Shown: positions 9,618-22,165, counted from the stretch's first letter. The stretch: DNA of 64,000 bases from Silene latifolia (GCF_048544455.1 NC_133536.1:198527325-198591324), one strand, 5' to 3'. Made by a program: numbers and translations. The notes: generated by a model not told the origin, from the letters alone.

Positions 9618-9854
9618 AGAAATAGGTAATGAGATATCCCAACTCAAATTTTTTATTTCCAAATTTTGATTCATTATATAGTATATTAATTCGAGTTGAT
9701 TAAGGAAAGGAAAACAGAAACCCTTGAAGCACACAAGTTCTTACAACCCTTACTGTATAGTCTATTTCACGTACACCCTTTTATCGTCTCTAAATTTCAT
9801 ACTACATACCGTCCTTGGAAATAAAAAATTCTCTATTGTTTGTAGTGTATGCAC
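9618..9854. other. upstream region of F-box copy 2
   Basis: No gene. The sequence is closely related to 42160-42351 upstream of copy 3 (shared run CTCAAATTTTTTATTTCCAA, then GGAAAACAGAAACC), which confirms common descent of the two loci including their proximal promoters. Confidence 0.6.
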
Positions 9855-11214
9855 ATGGCTTCCGATTTCTCAACGTTGCCTCTTGATCTTCTTGGTGTCA
9901 TTGCATTAAAGTTGGAAACTTTCAAGATTTTTTTAAGTTTTCGGTTGTATGTCGTTCTGGAATAGTGCTTCGTCTTGACAAAGCATCAATGGAAGGCTAA
10001 ACCAATTGTACCATGGCTATTACTTGCTGAAAACAATCAGAATAATCCCAATTGTGTTCGCAAGATTTTTAATCTTAGTAATAACAAGTGTTATAAATTC
10101 GATCTCCCGAGAGACTTTTGGAGCAAGGTGTTGGGGTTCGTCTTATGGTTTGGATTGCAATGATTGACCGTAACTTTGATGTTCAATTGTTTAATCCAAT
10201 TACTAAGGCACAAATTCCGTTCCCTTCTCTAAAACCCTTATATGATGGTGATGAGTTTGATCGAATGGTGAAAGTCATCGCATTGGTTTTTGCGCGGTTT
10301 TGCGGACAAAGCTAGTTGTGCTTAAAGTACCTCAAAATAATAATTACGAGTTTGTTGTTCTGGTAGTTTATGAGGATTACCATAGCCTAGTTTTCGCTAG
10401 GCAAGGTGATCAATCGTGGACACCTGTCTTCGTCAATTCAAAATTTCGGAAATTTCGGATGTGTGATGTTGTGGGAATGGATGATAAAGTATTTACTTTA
10501 TATAGAGACGGATCAATTGTGTCTTGGAATGTCGAGGAATTCAACGCTCTTGAGCTTATAATACCAGCAGACTATTCACCATCTGGCCATGAATTTCTCG
10601 TGGAATTTAACACATGGCGTGTAAACCACACATATTTTGTACGATCAGGTAGCGATCTCCTTGCAGTGCTAAGATATAGGAAAGAATTCGATAATGAGGA
10701 TGATACTGATTACGATGATGAGGATGATACTGATTACGATGATGAGGATGAGGATGATGCTGATCACGACGATGATACTGACCACGATAATGCTGATCAA
10801 GATGATACTAATTACGATGATGAGGATGAGGATGAGGATGAGGATGATGCGGATGATGTTGATCACGATAATAAAGGTGGTTCTTATTATTTTTGCAAGA
10901 CAAAAGATTTCAAGGTGTATAGATTTAAATCTGAAGACAAAAGTTGGGAGAAAATTGAAGATTTAGGGGAAGTGGCATTGGTCGTAGGTGGTAACTCTTC
11001 CATGTGTGTTTCTGTAACACATGCCAACGGGTTGCAACGTAATTGCATATATTTCACTGATGATTTAGATATGTGTTGGCTATCAGTAACAAAGCCTGGT
11101 GGACATGATACGGGTGTCTTTAACTTCAAGAATGGCAATATATGGCAATTTTACGAAGGCGATGATATGCACTCATCCTTTTCTCCGCCAATCCTGTTTA
11201 TTCCCCAATTTTAA
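9855..11214 (+). pseudogene. F-box/DUF295 gene, copy 2, decayed in its 5' third
   Basis: The start ATGGCTTCCGATTTC matches copy 3. The frame from 9855 runs only about 36 codons before TAG, because GAAGATTATATTAAG of copy 3 is shortened here. Further indels move the reading frame near 9975, 10110 and 10270-10310. From 10300 to the stop at 11214 the frame is open for 304 codons. It covers the propeller, the acidic repeat and the C-terminal LFIPQF-like end. The family role would be substrate recognition in an SCF ubiquitin ligase. With the F-box itself shifted out of frame it is most likely non-functional, although a truncated propeller protein starting inside cannot be excluded. Confidence 0.85.
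10687..10880 (+). repeat. in-frame acidic coding minisatellite, F-box copy 2
   Basis: GATGATGAGGAT-type units encode about 62 residues (NEDDTDYDDEDD, DADHDDDTDHDN, DEDEDEDEDDADD). The array sits at the same site as in copies 1 and 3 but differs in unit number and order. Confidence 0.8.
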
Positions 11215-11357
11215 TTTATTGGTAATTCCGGACATGCAATTTAATTCTTGCGGCAATAATGTATGTCAACTAGATGTTAGAGGCTACAAAGATTGAAAGT
11301 AGACGACTAGTTTAATTTGAGCACTAAAAGGCATCAGTTCATTGTTAAATATACTCC
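11215..11357. other. 3' flank of F-box copy 2 (first part)
   Basis: Collinear with the flank at 7059-7203 of copy 1, up to the break where the poly-A-tailed insertion begins. No gene is seen. Confidence 0.6.
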
Positions 11358-11826
11358 CTTCTTCACTGCATGATGTACCTCTCGTTCAGTTGGTCTTACG
11401 ATCAAAGAAGCCGATCTCTAAGGTGTAGGAGTTTTTACTCCGTCGACGACAGACTTCTTTGTCTTGCCAGTCACTTTGTCTTTCTACGCTCTTTTCGTAA
11501 GAGCGTAAGTACACTTTGCTATCGTCTCTCCGCTGCTCGTAGGTATCGACGGTTTTTGGAGGTCACATATGCTTACGAAGCTGGTCCTTTTGCTCCTGGC
11601 CATTCTTCTGTCCGTCACCATCAAGGCTCCGCTGTTATAGTTTATCTTAATGTTGTTGCTCTAGTTTTTTACGATTATTATGCTATTGATAGGTATGACT
11701 TTGTAGTGCTAGATTTAGCTTTCGGTTTTCTGGTGCTACCTAGTCGAGTAGCTTACATTGTAATCCGTAGATCACTGTAAGTTATTCTCCTTCCGTTGTC
11801 AAAAAAAAAAAAAAAAAAAAAAAAAA
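11358..11826 (+). mobile_element. poly-A-tailed retroposon, probably the 3' end of a LINE
   Basis: This roughly 470-bp segment interrupts the flank shared by copies 1 and 2 and ends in 26 uninterrupted A residues (11801-11826), directly followed by the conserved flank GAATTTTTACTCG. A poly-A end and truncated body are typical of L1-type retroposition. A 136-codon frame (11370-11780) has no recognised domain. A stem of 9 bp with a 5-base loop lies at 11485-11507 (TACGCTCTT / AAGAGCGTA). About 75 bases of flank present in copy 1 are missing here, so no target duplication can be named. A retroposed transcript of another kind is an alternative. Confidence 0.4.
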
Positions 11827-12176
11827 GAATTTTTACTCGTAGTAATCAGTCGAGGATAGACGATGAAGCAGCCTCATGCATTTAATTAGTCTTTCATCTC
11901 GTTGTTGTCATCGGACTATGTAGCATGATTTTCCCCGTTAGTTTTGCCACTATTCTTTTAAGTCTCGGGTTATTACTCCCTACTATTTTTCATAAGTGTC
12001 GAATATACAGGGCATACCGATTCCTGGAAAAAAACATGGATATAAATGTAATTGCACGGTTGGTTATTTAAATTTGTTATAGAACATATACTCCCTCCTA
12101 TTTCCTTATATCTTCCCTTTTTTTGGGCACAAAAATTAAGAAAGGGGAAGAAAGAAGGAATAAAGTAGAATAAAGT
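11827..12176. other. 3' flank of F-box copy 2 (second part) and start of a MITE-like segment
   Basis: Up to about 12055 it matches the flank of copy 1. From 12091 a CTCCCTCC terminus preceded by TA resembles a Stowaway-type MITE. Its remainder appears to lie at 22171-22375, with an imperfect inverted counterpart (GGAAAGAGGGAAGATAATAG). The Tat element would then have landed inside this MITE. The right end of the MITE is not clear. Confidence 0.35.
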
Positions 12177-12872
12177 TGTTTTAGCAGGATTTTCCCTGAA
12201 TAGGATCCGGCTTGAATAATTAGGGTATCTAGTTCAATAGGTATAGAATAACAATATAAATAATAAGAAAGAGTTATATATAAGAATGTTGCTCGTATTA
12301 CTCTGGAAAGCTAAGTAATAATTTGTGTATATCACTGAATATTCAAGAAGGGATGAGAATTAAAGTGTGAATAACCAATAAATAATGAATCGTCTTACAA
12401 AGTGTCAGATTACAATATTTATAGTTCTAAAAATACTAACGTTGTATTGATCTCAACGTCCTTCTCTATTGTCGGAGTTGTTACCGGATTAATAGGGCAC
12501 ATTCCCTATTAATCTGGTTGACTCGTTCTCCTCTAACTATTCTTTAGCTTAATTCCTTTTTGCACGTCTTGATTCATGGAGATGTTATAGTCTTATAGTT
12601 TAGACTTGGTCTTCCTTGAGAATAGGACATGAGCATTTATCTTCATATAACCGTTTTGCTGCTCTTTAGCTTAATCCAGTCTGCTTAGGTGTGCTGCCAG
12701 GCTATTCCGTGCTTACCATCAGGCTTTTCTTCTGGGATTTAGTAGCCTACTTATCCTGTAATACTCTTCATCTGCCGAATAGTGGTTAGATTTGTCCGGT
12801 CTCTGGTTGTCTCAATCAGCCTAGTAAGGTCAAGCCAAGTTAGAGTCAGACCAGGCTAAATTGGGCCTAACA
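12177..12872 (-). repeat. 3' LTR of the Tat element (left copy)
   Basis: 696 bp. On the + strand it begins TGTTTTAGCAGG and ends GGGCCTAACA. It pairs with 21470-22165 and has canonical TG/CA ends. Confidence 0.95.
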
Positions 12873-13072
12873 ATTGCCCCTTGACATTTTACCCGTGCTG
12901 GATCAGGCCAGGGGTGAGATGTCAATTTTACCGGGTTAAACAATAAAAAAGAATTATATTTGCTCAATGACTCTTAGACTCCTAGATACCGTTAAATACT
13001 ACAACGTCTAATTGTATGATGTCATGCTGACAGTTTTGCATTTTCTAGGGTTTTTGCACCGTTACTCCCCTT

Positions 13073-13082
13073 CTATAAATAT
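13073..13082 (+). promoter_or_regulatory. candidate TATA box of the antisense gene in the Tat element
   Basis: CTATAAATAT lies about 155 bases before the ATG at 13238 and on the same strand. It would give the antisense gene its own promoter, independent of the LTR. Confidence 0.4.
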
Positions 13083-13237
13083 GGTATTTGCGATGAGTTT
13101 GTTATTCACCAAATTTCTTCCACTTTCCTTGCTAAATTTTCTCTAAAATTCTCCCCTATTTCCCAGGAGTTCCATTCTGCTAACTTATAATTTTTCATTA
13201 AATAAAATTCATCACAATAAACTAAATAATAAAGGAT

Positions 13238-15364
13238 ATGGGAGCCAAAAAGCGTCCTGCACCCCAGAAAGCTGTTGCTGAACCTGAACCCAAAGACGTC
13301 GAGGAGGAGGAGGTGATTGAAGTTGATCCTCCTGCTCGTGCTATAGCTTTTAAATATCAGGATTCTAATTTTTCTGCTCTTCAATCTCTGGATCTTTACT
13401 TCCCTGAAGAAAACTTATTGAAGACGAACTATGATAGGGTTTTAAGGGAGAAAAATTTAATTCCTGATTCGACTGAGGTTTGGATTCCTGAATCTTGTCC
13501 AGTCAGAGCTAATTGGGTGTCACCTGGTTGGTTCTGTATTTCTGAATGGGCGTTCAAAGCAGGTTGTAAGTTACCTTTTACTCCTTTAATGATTGATACC
13601 ATTCGTGCTATGAAGGTATCACCTTTCCAAATCATGCCAATGGTTTGGAAACTTGTCCACTCTATTGAGAATTTATGTGCTAAGCATAAACTTGTAATTA
13701 CTATTAATGATATCAAGGCAATATATCATATGAAAAATCCTGTTAATGGTCGTTTTAATTTGAGAATTAAGTCGAAAATATCTCCATTAATTACTAACCT
13801 GGACTCTGGAGATGATAAAAGCTGGGCAAAGACTTTCCTGTTTATCCGGACCGAGAGTCCGGGGTCAGGCTTTGACTATTTGAGATATCCTCCTTTGGAG
13901 AGTGGTAGGTTTCCTGCACTCTTAATTTGCAATTTATATTTAAACGAAAGTAGGATATTTAAGTTATACCTGTGCATTTTTTGGTAATATTTGTAGCTCC
14001 TGATTGGAACTTCAACCCTCTTGACGAGGAGGCTGTTTCAAGGATAGAGGCTTTCCTTTCTATTCCTGAGGAAGAGAGGGCTTGGCCTGCTAGTCTGGGT
14101 AGGGATTTATTGCCCCGGTATATGAAGACCAAGCTGAGTGTGGTCAAAGTACCCAAAGGCAAGCCTAGCTCCACTGCTCTTTCTTGTACGTCTTCTATAT
14201 GTCTTTATGTCAATTGTTGTCTTTTTATCGCTTCTCATCTGATATTTATGTGTATTCTTTATATATTCAGTATTCAGGTCTTCTGCTAGGTTGGCCAGCT
14301 TTACTGCAAAAGATTTGAAGGCCGGGGTGGCTAGAATTGCTGAACAGTCCAAGAGCCAGGAGGCTAGTGGGAGTGACAAGACGCTTGATATTTTGGTTTC
14401 TGATGTCCAGCCTCTTCAGGATCCACCCAGGCTAGTATCACCGGAGGTTGTTCAGGCTTCCAAGAGGAGGAGGGAAGATATTATTCTTGAAGAGGAAGGG
14501 AGAGAGAAAGAGCCTATTCAAGCTCAACCAATCAGGAGTGTCAGTCAAGTGTCTGCTAGGATTGACGATATGGATGCTGCCCGGGCACGGATAAATGAAT
14601 TTTCTGCTAAAATGGGCGGCCAGCTTTTGTCTACTAATACCCTTGAGTCTTCTACTAAAGTGGTTTCTATCTTGACTTCTCTTGTGACAAAGGCTGCTGA
14701 ACTTGTTTCTCAAGCTAAGGAGGTTAGTTGTAAAGGGATGTTTTTATGTGTTCTTTGTGTTGCTTTATATTTGGCTGATTGATTTTGTTTCTTGTAAGGA
14801 TTGGATGTCAGGTTGGTTACTGCTTGTCAGCTCAGGGATGCCCAGGCCAGGGTTTCTAGCTTGGAAGAGAAATTGGATAAGATTAACCGTGAGTTGCACA
14901 CATCCAGAGGTAATGAAGTAGTACTTCAATCTCAGCTGGGGACAACTAGAGAGGCATCCAGGGCTGCTATAGTTTGTGAGGTGGCTGCAAAAAATGTTGA
15001 GAAGGTTGTCAGGCAAGAGTTGGAGGCTGTCAAGGGAGAGCTGGCTGCTGAGAAGCAGGCAATGCAGGATAAGCTGAGGAAAAATGAAGAGCTTGGTGCT
15101 GAAAAGGAATTAGTGGAGGCGCGGCTTGCTGATGCTGCTCAGTATTTCTTTGGGAAAGGCCGGGTTGATGCTATGAGGGATCCGAAATCTGACCGGGCTA
15201 ATTGGGATCCGGATCGGGATGAGACAACTCTAGACACTCAGTATCCTGATTTGGCCAACATGGGTCAAGAAGAAGAAGTGGACTCTCCTCCTTCCAAGGA
15301 GAAATCTGGTGATCAGGAAATGGTGGATGGTTGTGAGTCGGTTACTGGCTCAAAACCTACTTAG
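13238..15364 (+). CDS. antisense gene of the Tat element (PF04195-like, spliced-looking)
   Basis: On the strand opposite gag-pol, four open segments lie in a row: 13238 to about 13905, about 14000-14180, about 14290-14720 and about 14800-15364. Lower-coding gaps between them have intron-like edges. The first segment (VRANWVSPGWFCISEWAFKA, then LPFTPLMIDTIRAMKVSP) resembles the Pfam family known as putative gypsy-type transposon (PF04195). That family is found in antisense frames of Tat elements. The start ATG follows an A-rich leader, and the N-terminus is charged (EPEPKDVEEEEVIEVD). The last segment is rich in E, K and A and is probably coiled coil. Function is unknown. It lies inside the element's target duplications, so it belongs to the element. 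Exon limits are estimates. Confidence 0.65.
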
Positions 15365-16062
15365 ATTTATGTTTTTCCTCTTCGTTTTGGCCCATCCAGG
15401 GGGGATGTTCCTGGAGTGAATATTTAGATATTTTTTTGGCCCATCCAGAGGGGATGTCCCTGGAATGGATAATTATTAGGTATGTGGCAAGGCCGGCTAT
15501 TTTGGATGAATAAATATTTGGTCGTTGTTGGTTCCTTTTTGTGTTTTAATAAGGTACTTTTGTAGTATTGGATGTCTTACTGGATCTGGCCAGTTATTCG
15601 ACTGGATCGGGCCAGTTTTTTGTGCTGGATCTGGCCAGTTCGTTGTGTTATGGGTGGGGTTATTGCCTGTCTGGAGGGCTTACGTCCCCTGCCTGTCTGG
15701 AGGGCTTATGACCCATCTATGTTATACAATCCAGGAAAAGGTTTTCCAGATTTGTATATTAAATGGAGCTCAACATTTTAAGGCCTGTTTTTGCAACTGA
15801 AAGTTGAGTATCAGTTGGATATTGGTGGGGTGACCCCCAATCTTTAAGGTTTGTTTTAAGTAAAATGCAGTATGTAAAACAAATATTGAAGATTCTACTT
15901 GGTAAAAGTAAATATGAGAATATTGACAAGTACTTGGGCACATAATGGAAAAATTATATAAGACATTTATTCATATAATGGCAAGTATCATACATTTAGT
16001 TTCATATCAGGTCAGGCAAGAAATGTTAAGGTGAAAATTATACCTGGACTGGGAGATATATT
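15365..16062. repeat. non-coding spacer of the Tat element with short direct repeats
   Basis: Between the antisense gene and the end of pol lie several small tandem duplications: TTGGCCCATCCAG plus GGGATGT (about 15390-15470), TGGATC with GGCCAGTT three times (15580-15640), and GCCTGTCTGGAGGGCTTA twice (15665-15710). Retand-type elements are known to amplify tandem repeats in their non-coding parts. Confidence 0.5.
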
Positions 16063-19000
16063 CTATATGTGAAATAGTTTTAAGTGTGCAATATTCCAAG
16101 CTCTTGGGATCATTTCGCCATCCAGGGTTTGTAATCTATAAGCTCCCTGGCCGACTATTAAGTCAATTAGGTAGGGACCTTCCCAGGTTGGGGCCAATTT
16201 GCCAGCATTCTTCTCTTTTGTGTTTTGAAAGACTTTCCTGAGGATAAGGTCTCCTAACCTGAATACCATAGCTTTGACAGTCTTGTTGTAGCTTTTTGCA
16301 ACTCTTTGCTGATATGCTGCCACTCTATTGCTGGCTGCATCTCTTAGCTCTTCCGTTAAGTCCAGGTTGTCCTCCATTAGAGGTATATTGCTTGTTATCG
16401 TGTTCAGGCTGCATCTGGTTGATGGAATGTCGACCTCAGCTGGGATTACTGCTTCACATCCATAGACCAAGGAATATGGGGTTTGGCCTGTGGATGTTTT
16501 AGGCGTGGTTCTGTCAGCCCAAAGGACCAAGGGGAGCTCTTCAGCCCATCTTCCTTTCCTTCTTTCTAGCTTCTTCTTTATGCAGCTGATTATTACTTTG
16601 TTACTGGATTCTGCTTGGCTGTTAGCTTTTGGATATCCTGGCGTGGAGGTTACCAGGTTGATGTTCCATTGAGCACAGAAGGCTGCTGTTCTTTTTCCCA
16701 CGAATTGCGTGCCATTGTCGCATACTATTTCAGAGGGGATGCCATATCTACATATGATGTTGTGTTTGATGAATTCTATGACATCCTTTTCTTTGACTTG
16801 CCTGTATGAATCAGCTTCTATCCACTTGGAGAAGTAGTCAGTCATTGCTAGCATGAAAACTTTTTGTCCGGGTGCTTGAGGTAGTTTCCCTACTATATCC
16901 ATGCCCCACTTCATAAATGGCCAGGGTGCGGATATGGAATGTAGTTCCTCAGACGGCTGATGGATATATGGTCCGTGAATCTGGCAAGCTTTACATTTAG
17001 AGCTAAATTCCAGGCAATCGGCCCTCAAGGTGGGCCAATAATAACCTGTTCTGAGTACCTTGCCTGCCAGGCTCCTTCCGCCTTTATGATTTCCACAGTA
17101 TCCTTCATGGATTTCTGATAATATCTGTTCAGCTTCTTGTGGTTCCAGGCATCTGAGGTATGGCCCTGCCTGCGATTTCTTAAAAAGCACGTTGTTAATA
17201 ATAGTATATGAAGCAGCTTTTATTTTTAGTGCCCTGGCATCCTGCTTATTTAGGGGAAGGATTCCCTGTTGTAGCCAATCGTAGTAAGGTTTTGTCCAAG
17301 AGTTGGCAACATATATTGGGAAACTTTCATCTTGCTTATTTATTGCAGGTTCTAATAAATGTACGATGGGTATTTTGTCAAAGTCGAGGGGACTGAAGTT
17401 GGATCCTAGGCCGGCTAAGGCATCGACCTGGGTATTCAAGTCCCTGGGAATTTGGTTAATATTAAAATTGCGGAATTTTGATTTTAAATTCTGGACAGCT
17501 TCTAAATAAAGCATCATTTTTGAGTCTTTTGCAGTATATATTCCATTTACTTGGTTTGAAATAAGGAGGGAATCAGTACGTACCTTTAGGTTTTGCACAC
17601 CAAGGTCAATACATACCTTTAATCCAGCTATTAAGGCTTCATATTCTGCCTCATTGTTGGTAGCTTCAAATGCACAGCTTATAGCTTGTACTATCTTATC
17701 CCCCTGTGGCGATTTTAGTACTACCCCCAGGCCTGTGCCCCTCATGTTGGCTGCACCATCGACAAATAGGGTCCATTCTAGGTCTGTTTGGTCGTTGGTC
17801 AGTTTATTTACTTCTTTTATTAGGTCGGGTTCTAGGGTCGGACTAAAATCAGCCACAAAGTCTGCTAGTGCTTGTGACTTAATTGTTGTCCTTGGTTCAA
17901 ATGTTATGTTGTATGTGCTTAGCTTTGATGACCATTTGCACATTCGTCCGGACAATTCTGGCTTCCTAAGTACGGACTTGATAGGAAGATTGGTTCTGAC
18001 TATTATAGGGTGGCTTTCAAAGTATGGTCTTAATTTTGTGCAACTCATAATTAAAGCTAAAACATATTTTTCAAGCAGCAGGCCATACCGATCTCTGCAT
18101 CCAAAGAGAATTTTACTTACGTAATAGACAGGGTGTTGTTGTCCGTCTGCTTCTTTGACCAAGACCGCACCGACAAAGAAGCTGTGGATCGATGTATACT
18201 TGTCGGGGTTCATCTTTGACTGGTTTAGCCAGCAAGGGAGGAGAGGATAGGTATGTTTTCAGGTCCTCAAAGGCAGCCTGATGATCAGGGGTGGTCCACT
18301 GAAAGTCTTTGTTCTTCCTTAGCAGATTATAGAATGATTTGCACCTCTCTGACGATCTTGAAATGAACCTGTTCAGAGCCGCTATTCTTCCAGTCGACTT
18401 TTGTATGTCTTTGACTGTCTTTGGTGGTGCTAGCTCCAGGATAGCTTTGATCTGTTCAGGGCTGGCTTCTATTCCTCTTTTTGTCACCATATAGCCCAAG
18501 AATTTGCCTGCTGAGACTCCAAAATGGCATTTTTGTGGATTGAGCTTCATATTGAATTTCTCCAAAGATTTGGAAGGCTACTTCCGGGTCTTTGACGTGG
18601 TCTTCGGCCTTTTTGACTTGACTACCATGTCATCTATGTAGACTTCCATGGTATCTCCTATTTGGTCTTTGAACATCATGTTGACTAACCTTTGATAGGT
18701 TGCACCGCATTCTTTAATCCAAAGGGCATAGCAAAGATAACAAGATATTCCTCTTTCGGTGATGAAAGTCAGTACTTTCCGATCTGCAGGGTGCATCTTT
18801 ATTTGGTTGAATCCACTGGAGGCATCCATGAATGTTAAAATCTCGTGGCTGCAGCAGGCATCCACCATTGCATCGATGTGTGGCAGGGGGAATGGATCTT
18901 TGGGGCAGGCCTTGTTTAGGTCGGTGTAGTCTACACATACTCTCCATTTGCCGTTTTTCTTTTGGACGACTACTACATTTGCAAGCCGTCGTCGGGTACA

Positions 19001-21021
19001 TTACTTCCCCGATCATTCCCATGTGCAGTAGCTTGTTAACTTCTTGGTTGATGATTTCATGCCTCTCTGCAGCAAATTTTCTTCTCTTTTGCTGTACAGG
19101 CTTAAATGATTTATCAATATTTAGCTTATGGGTTATAATATTAGCATCTATACCAGTCATATCAAAATGTGACCAAGCAAAACAGACATTTTAGTTTTGA
19201 GAAAGGCGACCGGATCGGGTCCGACCGAGTCCGTGCATCTGACCCTACAAGTACCTTCCTGTCAGGGAATTCTGGGTCCAAAATGACCTCTCCTGTTTCC
19301 ATCTGTGATTGTGCAATATATTCTTCCCTGACAGGTGACTTTAATTGCTATGCAAGGGACTTACCTAACTTTGAGGGTTTCAAAGCCTGGGTGTAGCATT
19401 CCTGAGCCGTCCTTTGTTCTCCCCTGATGGTGGTTATCCCCCATTCGGTTGGTATTTTCACACATTGATGGTATGTTGATGGGATTGCTTTGATGTTGTG
19501 GATCCATGGTCTGCCCAGGATTACGTTATATGAAGATAGACAATCCATTACCCCGAATCTTTCATATGAAGCCACGCCTTCCACATAGGTTGGCAGGCTA
19601 ATTTCTCCCAGGGTGTTCTTCGTTTCTCCGTTGAACCCAACCAGGACGTTGGATTTCTTGATGATCTTTCCTTCATCTATCTTCATAGCTTTGAGGACGT
19701 CAAGCATCACCAAACTGATTGAACTGCCTCCGTCTATCAGGATTCTTGATACCTTAGCTGTGCCAATTTGCATGGTAATTACCAAGTCATCATGGTGTAG
19801 ATCTGATATTCCCTGCAAGTCTGAGTCATCAAAAGTAATAGCAGGAAATGACTTAGGTCTAAGAGGGGGCTGAAGTCTAGACTCCCTGGATATTCTTTTG
19901 GCAGCCGAGCTGGTCAGACCACAGATTTATGATCCTCCATTTATGAACTTGACTTCATAGATGGGGGGGAGGAGGAGGAGGATCTCTGCCGCTCCCTGAA
20001 TCTCTCTTGTTTTGTCCTTCATCTTTGTTCTTTGGCTGCTGGATTAAGTCCTTCAGATAGCCTTTCTTTAGGAGGTATGCCACTTGTTTCCTGAGTTGGA
20101 TGCATTCTTTTGTGGTGTGCCCGATGTCCTGATGAAAGTCACACCATCTCGTTGGATCTTTCCTGGGGTTGTCGGATTTTTTAGGCTATTTGACCGTATC
20201 TCCCAAGCTTTCCAGGCGTTTCATTAACCCTGCAGTATTTATAGAGAAGTTATATTCAGGAATAGTTGGTAGGGTAGAAAAGTTACCTTTGTGTTCTTGT
20301 GTCATGTTGACTTCAGATCGTTCAGGCCTGGAATAGGGTGCTGATCTGGTATTGCCTCCTTTCTGGTAGGAGCTTTTCCTGTTAGTGTGTCCATAGCCTT
20401 GCTTTCCTCCGGATGAGTTTGTCCTGAAGTTGAGATCTTCCTCCAATCTGACATGCTCTAAGGCGATGGATTGAACAGCGGCAAAGGTTGGGCATGCTTT
20501 CTTGGTTAAGTGTGCATAGATGTCACTGTCAAGCAGGACTCCTTGCACAAGGCTTCTACTGCTGTTTCTTCGTCACACCTGGGAATGGCTACCTTCTCTT
20601 TGACAAATCTTGCCAGGAATTCTTTGAGAAATTTTTCAGGAAGTTGTTTTACCCTGAACAGGTTACTGGGTCTCTTGGCCATGTCTCTACTGCTTGCGAA
20701 TTGTTGATTGAAGGCATTGATCAATTCTGCAAAATTCTTGATACCTCCATTTGGGAGATTAATGAACCATTGTAATGCTGCTCCGGTTAGGGTTGTACCA
20801 AAGCCTTTACACATGCAGACCTGCCTGAGTTCACTGGGTATTGAGGCAGCCAACATCTTCTGTTTGAATATGGCAACGTGATTTTGTGAATCAGAGGTCC
20901 CATCATAAGTTCTCATGGATGGGACGGTAAATTTCTTGGGGAGATCAATCTTTGCAATTTCATCTGCAAAGGGTGAATCTGCAAAGCTATCAACTTCTAC
21001 TTCACCACGAGTGTCCGGCAC
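16063..21021 (-). CDS. gag-pol region of the Tat element (fossil, broken)
   Basis: Reading right to left, the parts are gag (about 20.2-21.0 kb, [15 protein letters not shown]-like capsid motif), protease (about 19.35-19.82 kb, [11 protein letters not shown]), reverse transcriptase (about 18.1-19.2 kb), then RNase H and zinc-binding integrase (16.06-18.2 kb). The last stretch is open for over 700 codons. It shows [13 protein letters not shown] of the plant archaeal-type RNase H, the integrase core with [11 protein letters not shown] and VCDNGTQF, and a C-terminal [18 protein letters not shown]. The RNase H of this type is a Tat-lineage mark. Several breaks are present, so no complete polyprotein is encoded. 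Confidence 0.85.
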
Positions 21022-21469
21022 TCCGTATATTTTCTATTTTGTTGTGGAGTTTTTGGATTTCTGAAGCATAGCCATCATTATTCTTTGCTTGATTTTGTTC
21101 GTTTCATCATTGGAAATGATTTGGGTACCGGATAATGTATCCTTCTACGGAGTTCCAAAATTGGAAAAGTCAATATTTTTGATAATGGATGAGAATGGGG
21201 TTCCTGGTTCGAATCTGGTCTTGGAGCCTGAAGCCTGATTTTCCAATTTTTTCCTCAGGCTAGACTCAGATTCTTTCACCCTCGATTTTTACCTTACGCT
21301 TGGTGCCTTCTCTTGAATTGTCTCCAATTCTTTGATCTTGGCCAGGGCAGCCGCTAATTGTTGTTCTGAGGTGAGTTCCACCATTTTTGTATGTGAATAT
21401 TAAATGGAGAATGGTAAAAGGATTTTTTTTTTTGATTAAAGAACTAGATGCCCCACGCTGGGCGCCAAT

Positions 21470-22165
21470 TGTTTTAGCAGGATTTTCCCTGAATAGGATC
21501 CGGCTTGAATAATTAGGGTATCTAGTTCAATAGGTATAGAATAACAATATAAATAATAAGAAAGAGTTATATATAAGAATGTTGCCCGTATTACTCTGGA
21601 AAGCTAAGTAATAATTTGTGTATATCACTGAATATTCAAGAAGGGATGAGAATTAAAGTGTGAATAACCAATAAATAATGAATCGTCTTACAAAGTGTCA
21701 GATTACAATATTTATAGTTCTAAAAATACTAACGTTGTATTGATCTCAACGTCCTTCTCTATTGTCGGAGTTGTTACCGGATTAATAGGGCACATTCCCT
21801 ATTAATCCGGTTGACTCGTTCTCCTCTAACTATTCTTTAACTTAATTCCTTTTTGCACGTCTTGATTCATGGAGATGTTATAGTCTTATAGTTTAGACTT
21901 GGTCTTCCTTGAGAATAGGACATGAGCATTTATCTTCATATAACCGTTTTGCTGCTCTTTAGCTTAATCCAGTCTGCTTAGGTGTGCTGCCAGGCTATTT
22001 CGTGCTTACCATCAGGCTTTTCTTCTGGGATTTAGTAGCCTACTTATCCTGTAATACTCTTCATCTACCGAATAGTGGTTAGATTTGTCCGGTCTCTGGT
22101 TGTCTCAATCAGCCTAGTAAGGTCAGGCCAAGTTAGAGTCAGACCAGGCTAAAGTGGGCCTAACA
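21470..22165 (-). repeat. 5' LTR of the Tat element (right copy)
   Basis: 696 bp, paired with 12177-12872. The primer site (TGGCGCC when read on the - strand) occupies 21461-21467, directly inside this LTR. Confidence 0.95.

Larger units (their letters stand above)
12177..22165 (-). mobile_element. Ty3/Gypsy element of the Tat lineage, broken
   Basis: This 9989-bp element has two 696-bp LTRs and the target duplication AAAGT (12172-12176 and 22166-22170). It reads on the - strand: primer site TGGCGCC is just inside the right LTR and a G-rich polypurine tract just inside the left one. Gag, protease, reverse transcriptase, RNase H and integrase follow in Ty3 order. An additional gene on the opposite strand sits between integrase and the 3' LTR, as known for Tat/Ogre/Retand elements. 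The LTRs differ at about 7 sites (1 percent), suggesting roughly 0.4-0.7 million years with commonly used rates. The coding part has several breaks. Confidence 0.93.

Noticed and set aside
13238-15364. Independent host gene on the + strand
   Set aside because: It lies within the AAAGT target duplications and between the LTRs of the Tat element, in the position known for antisense genes of that lineage.
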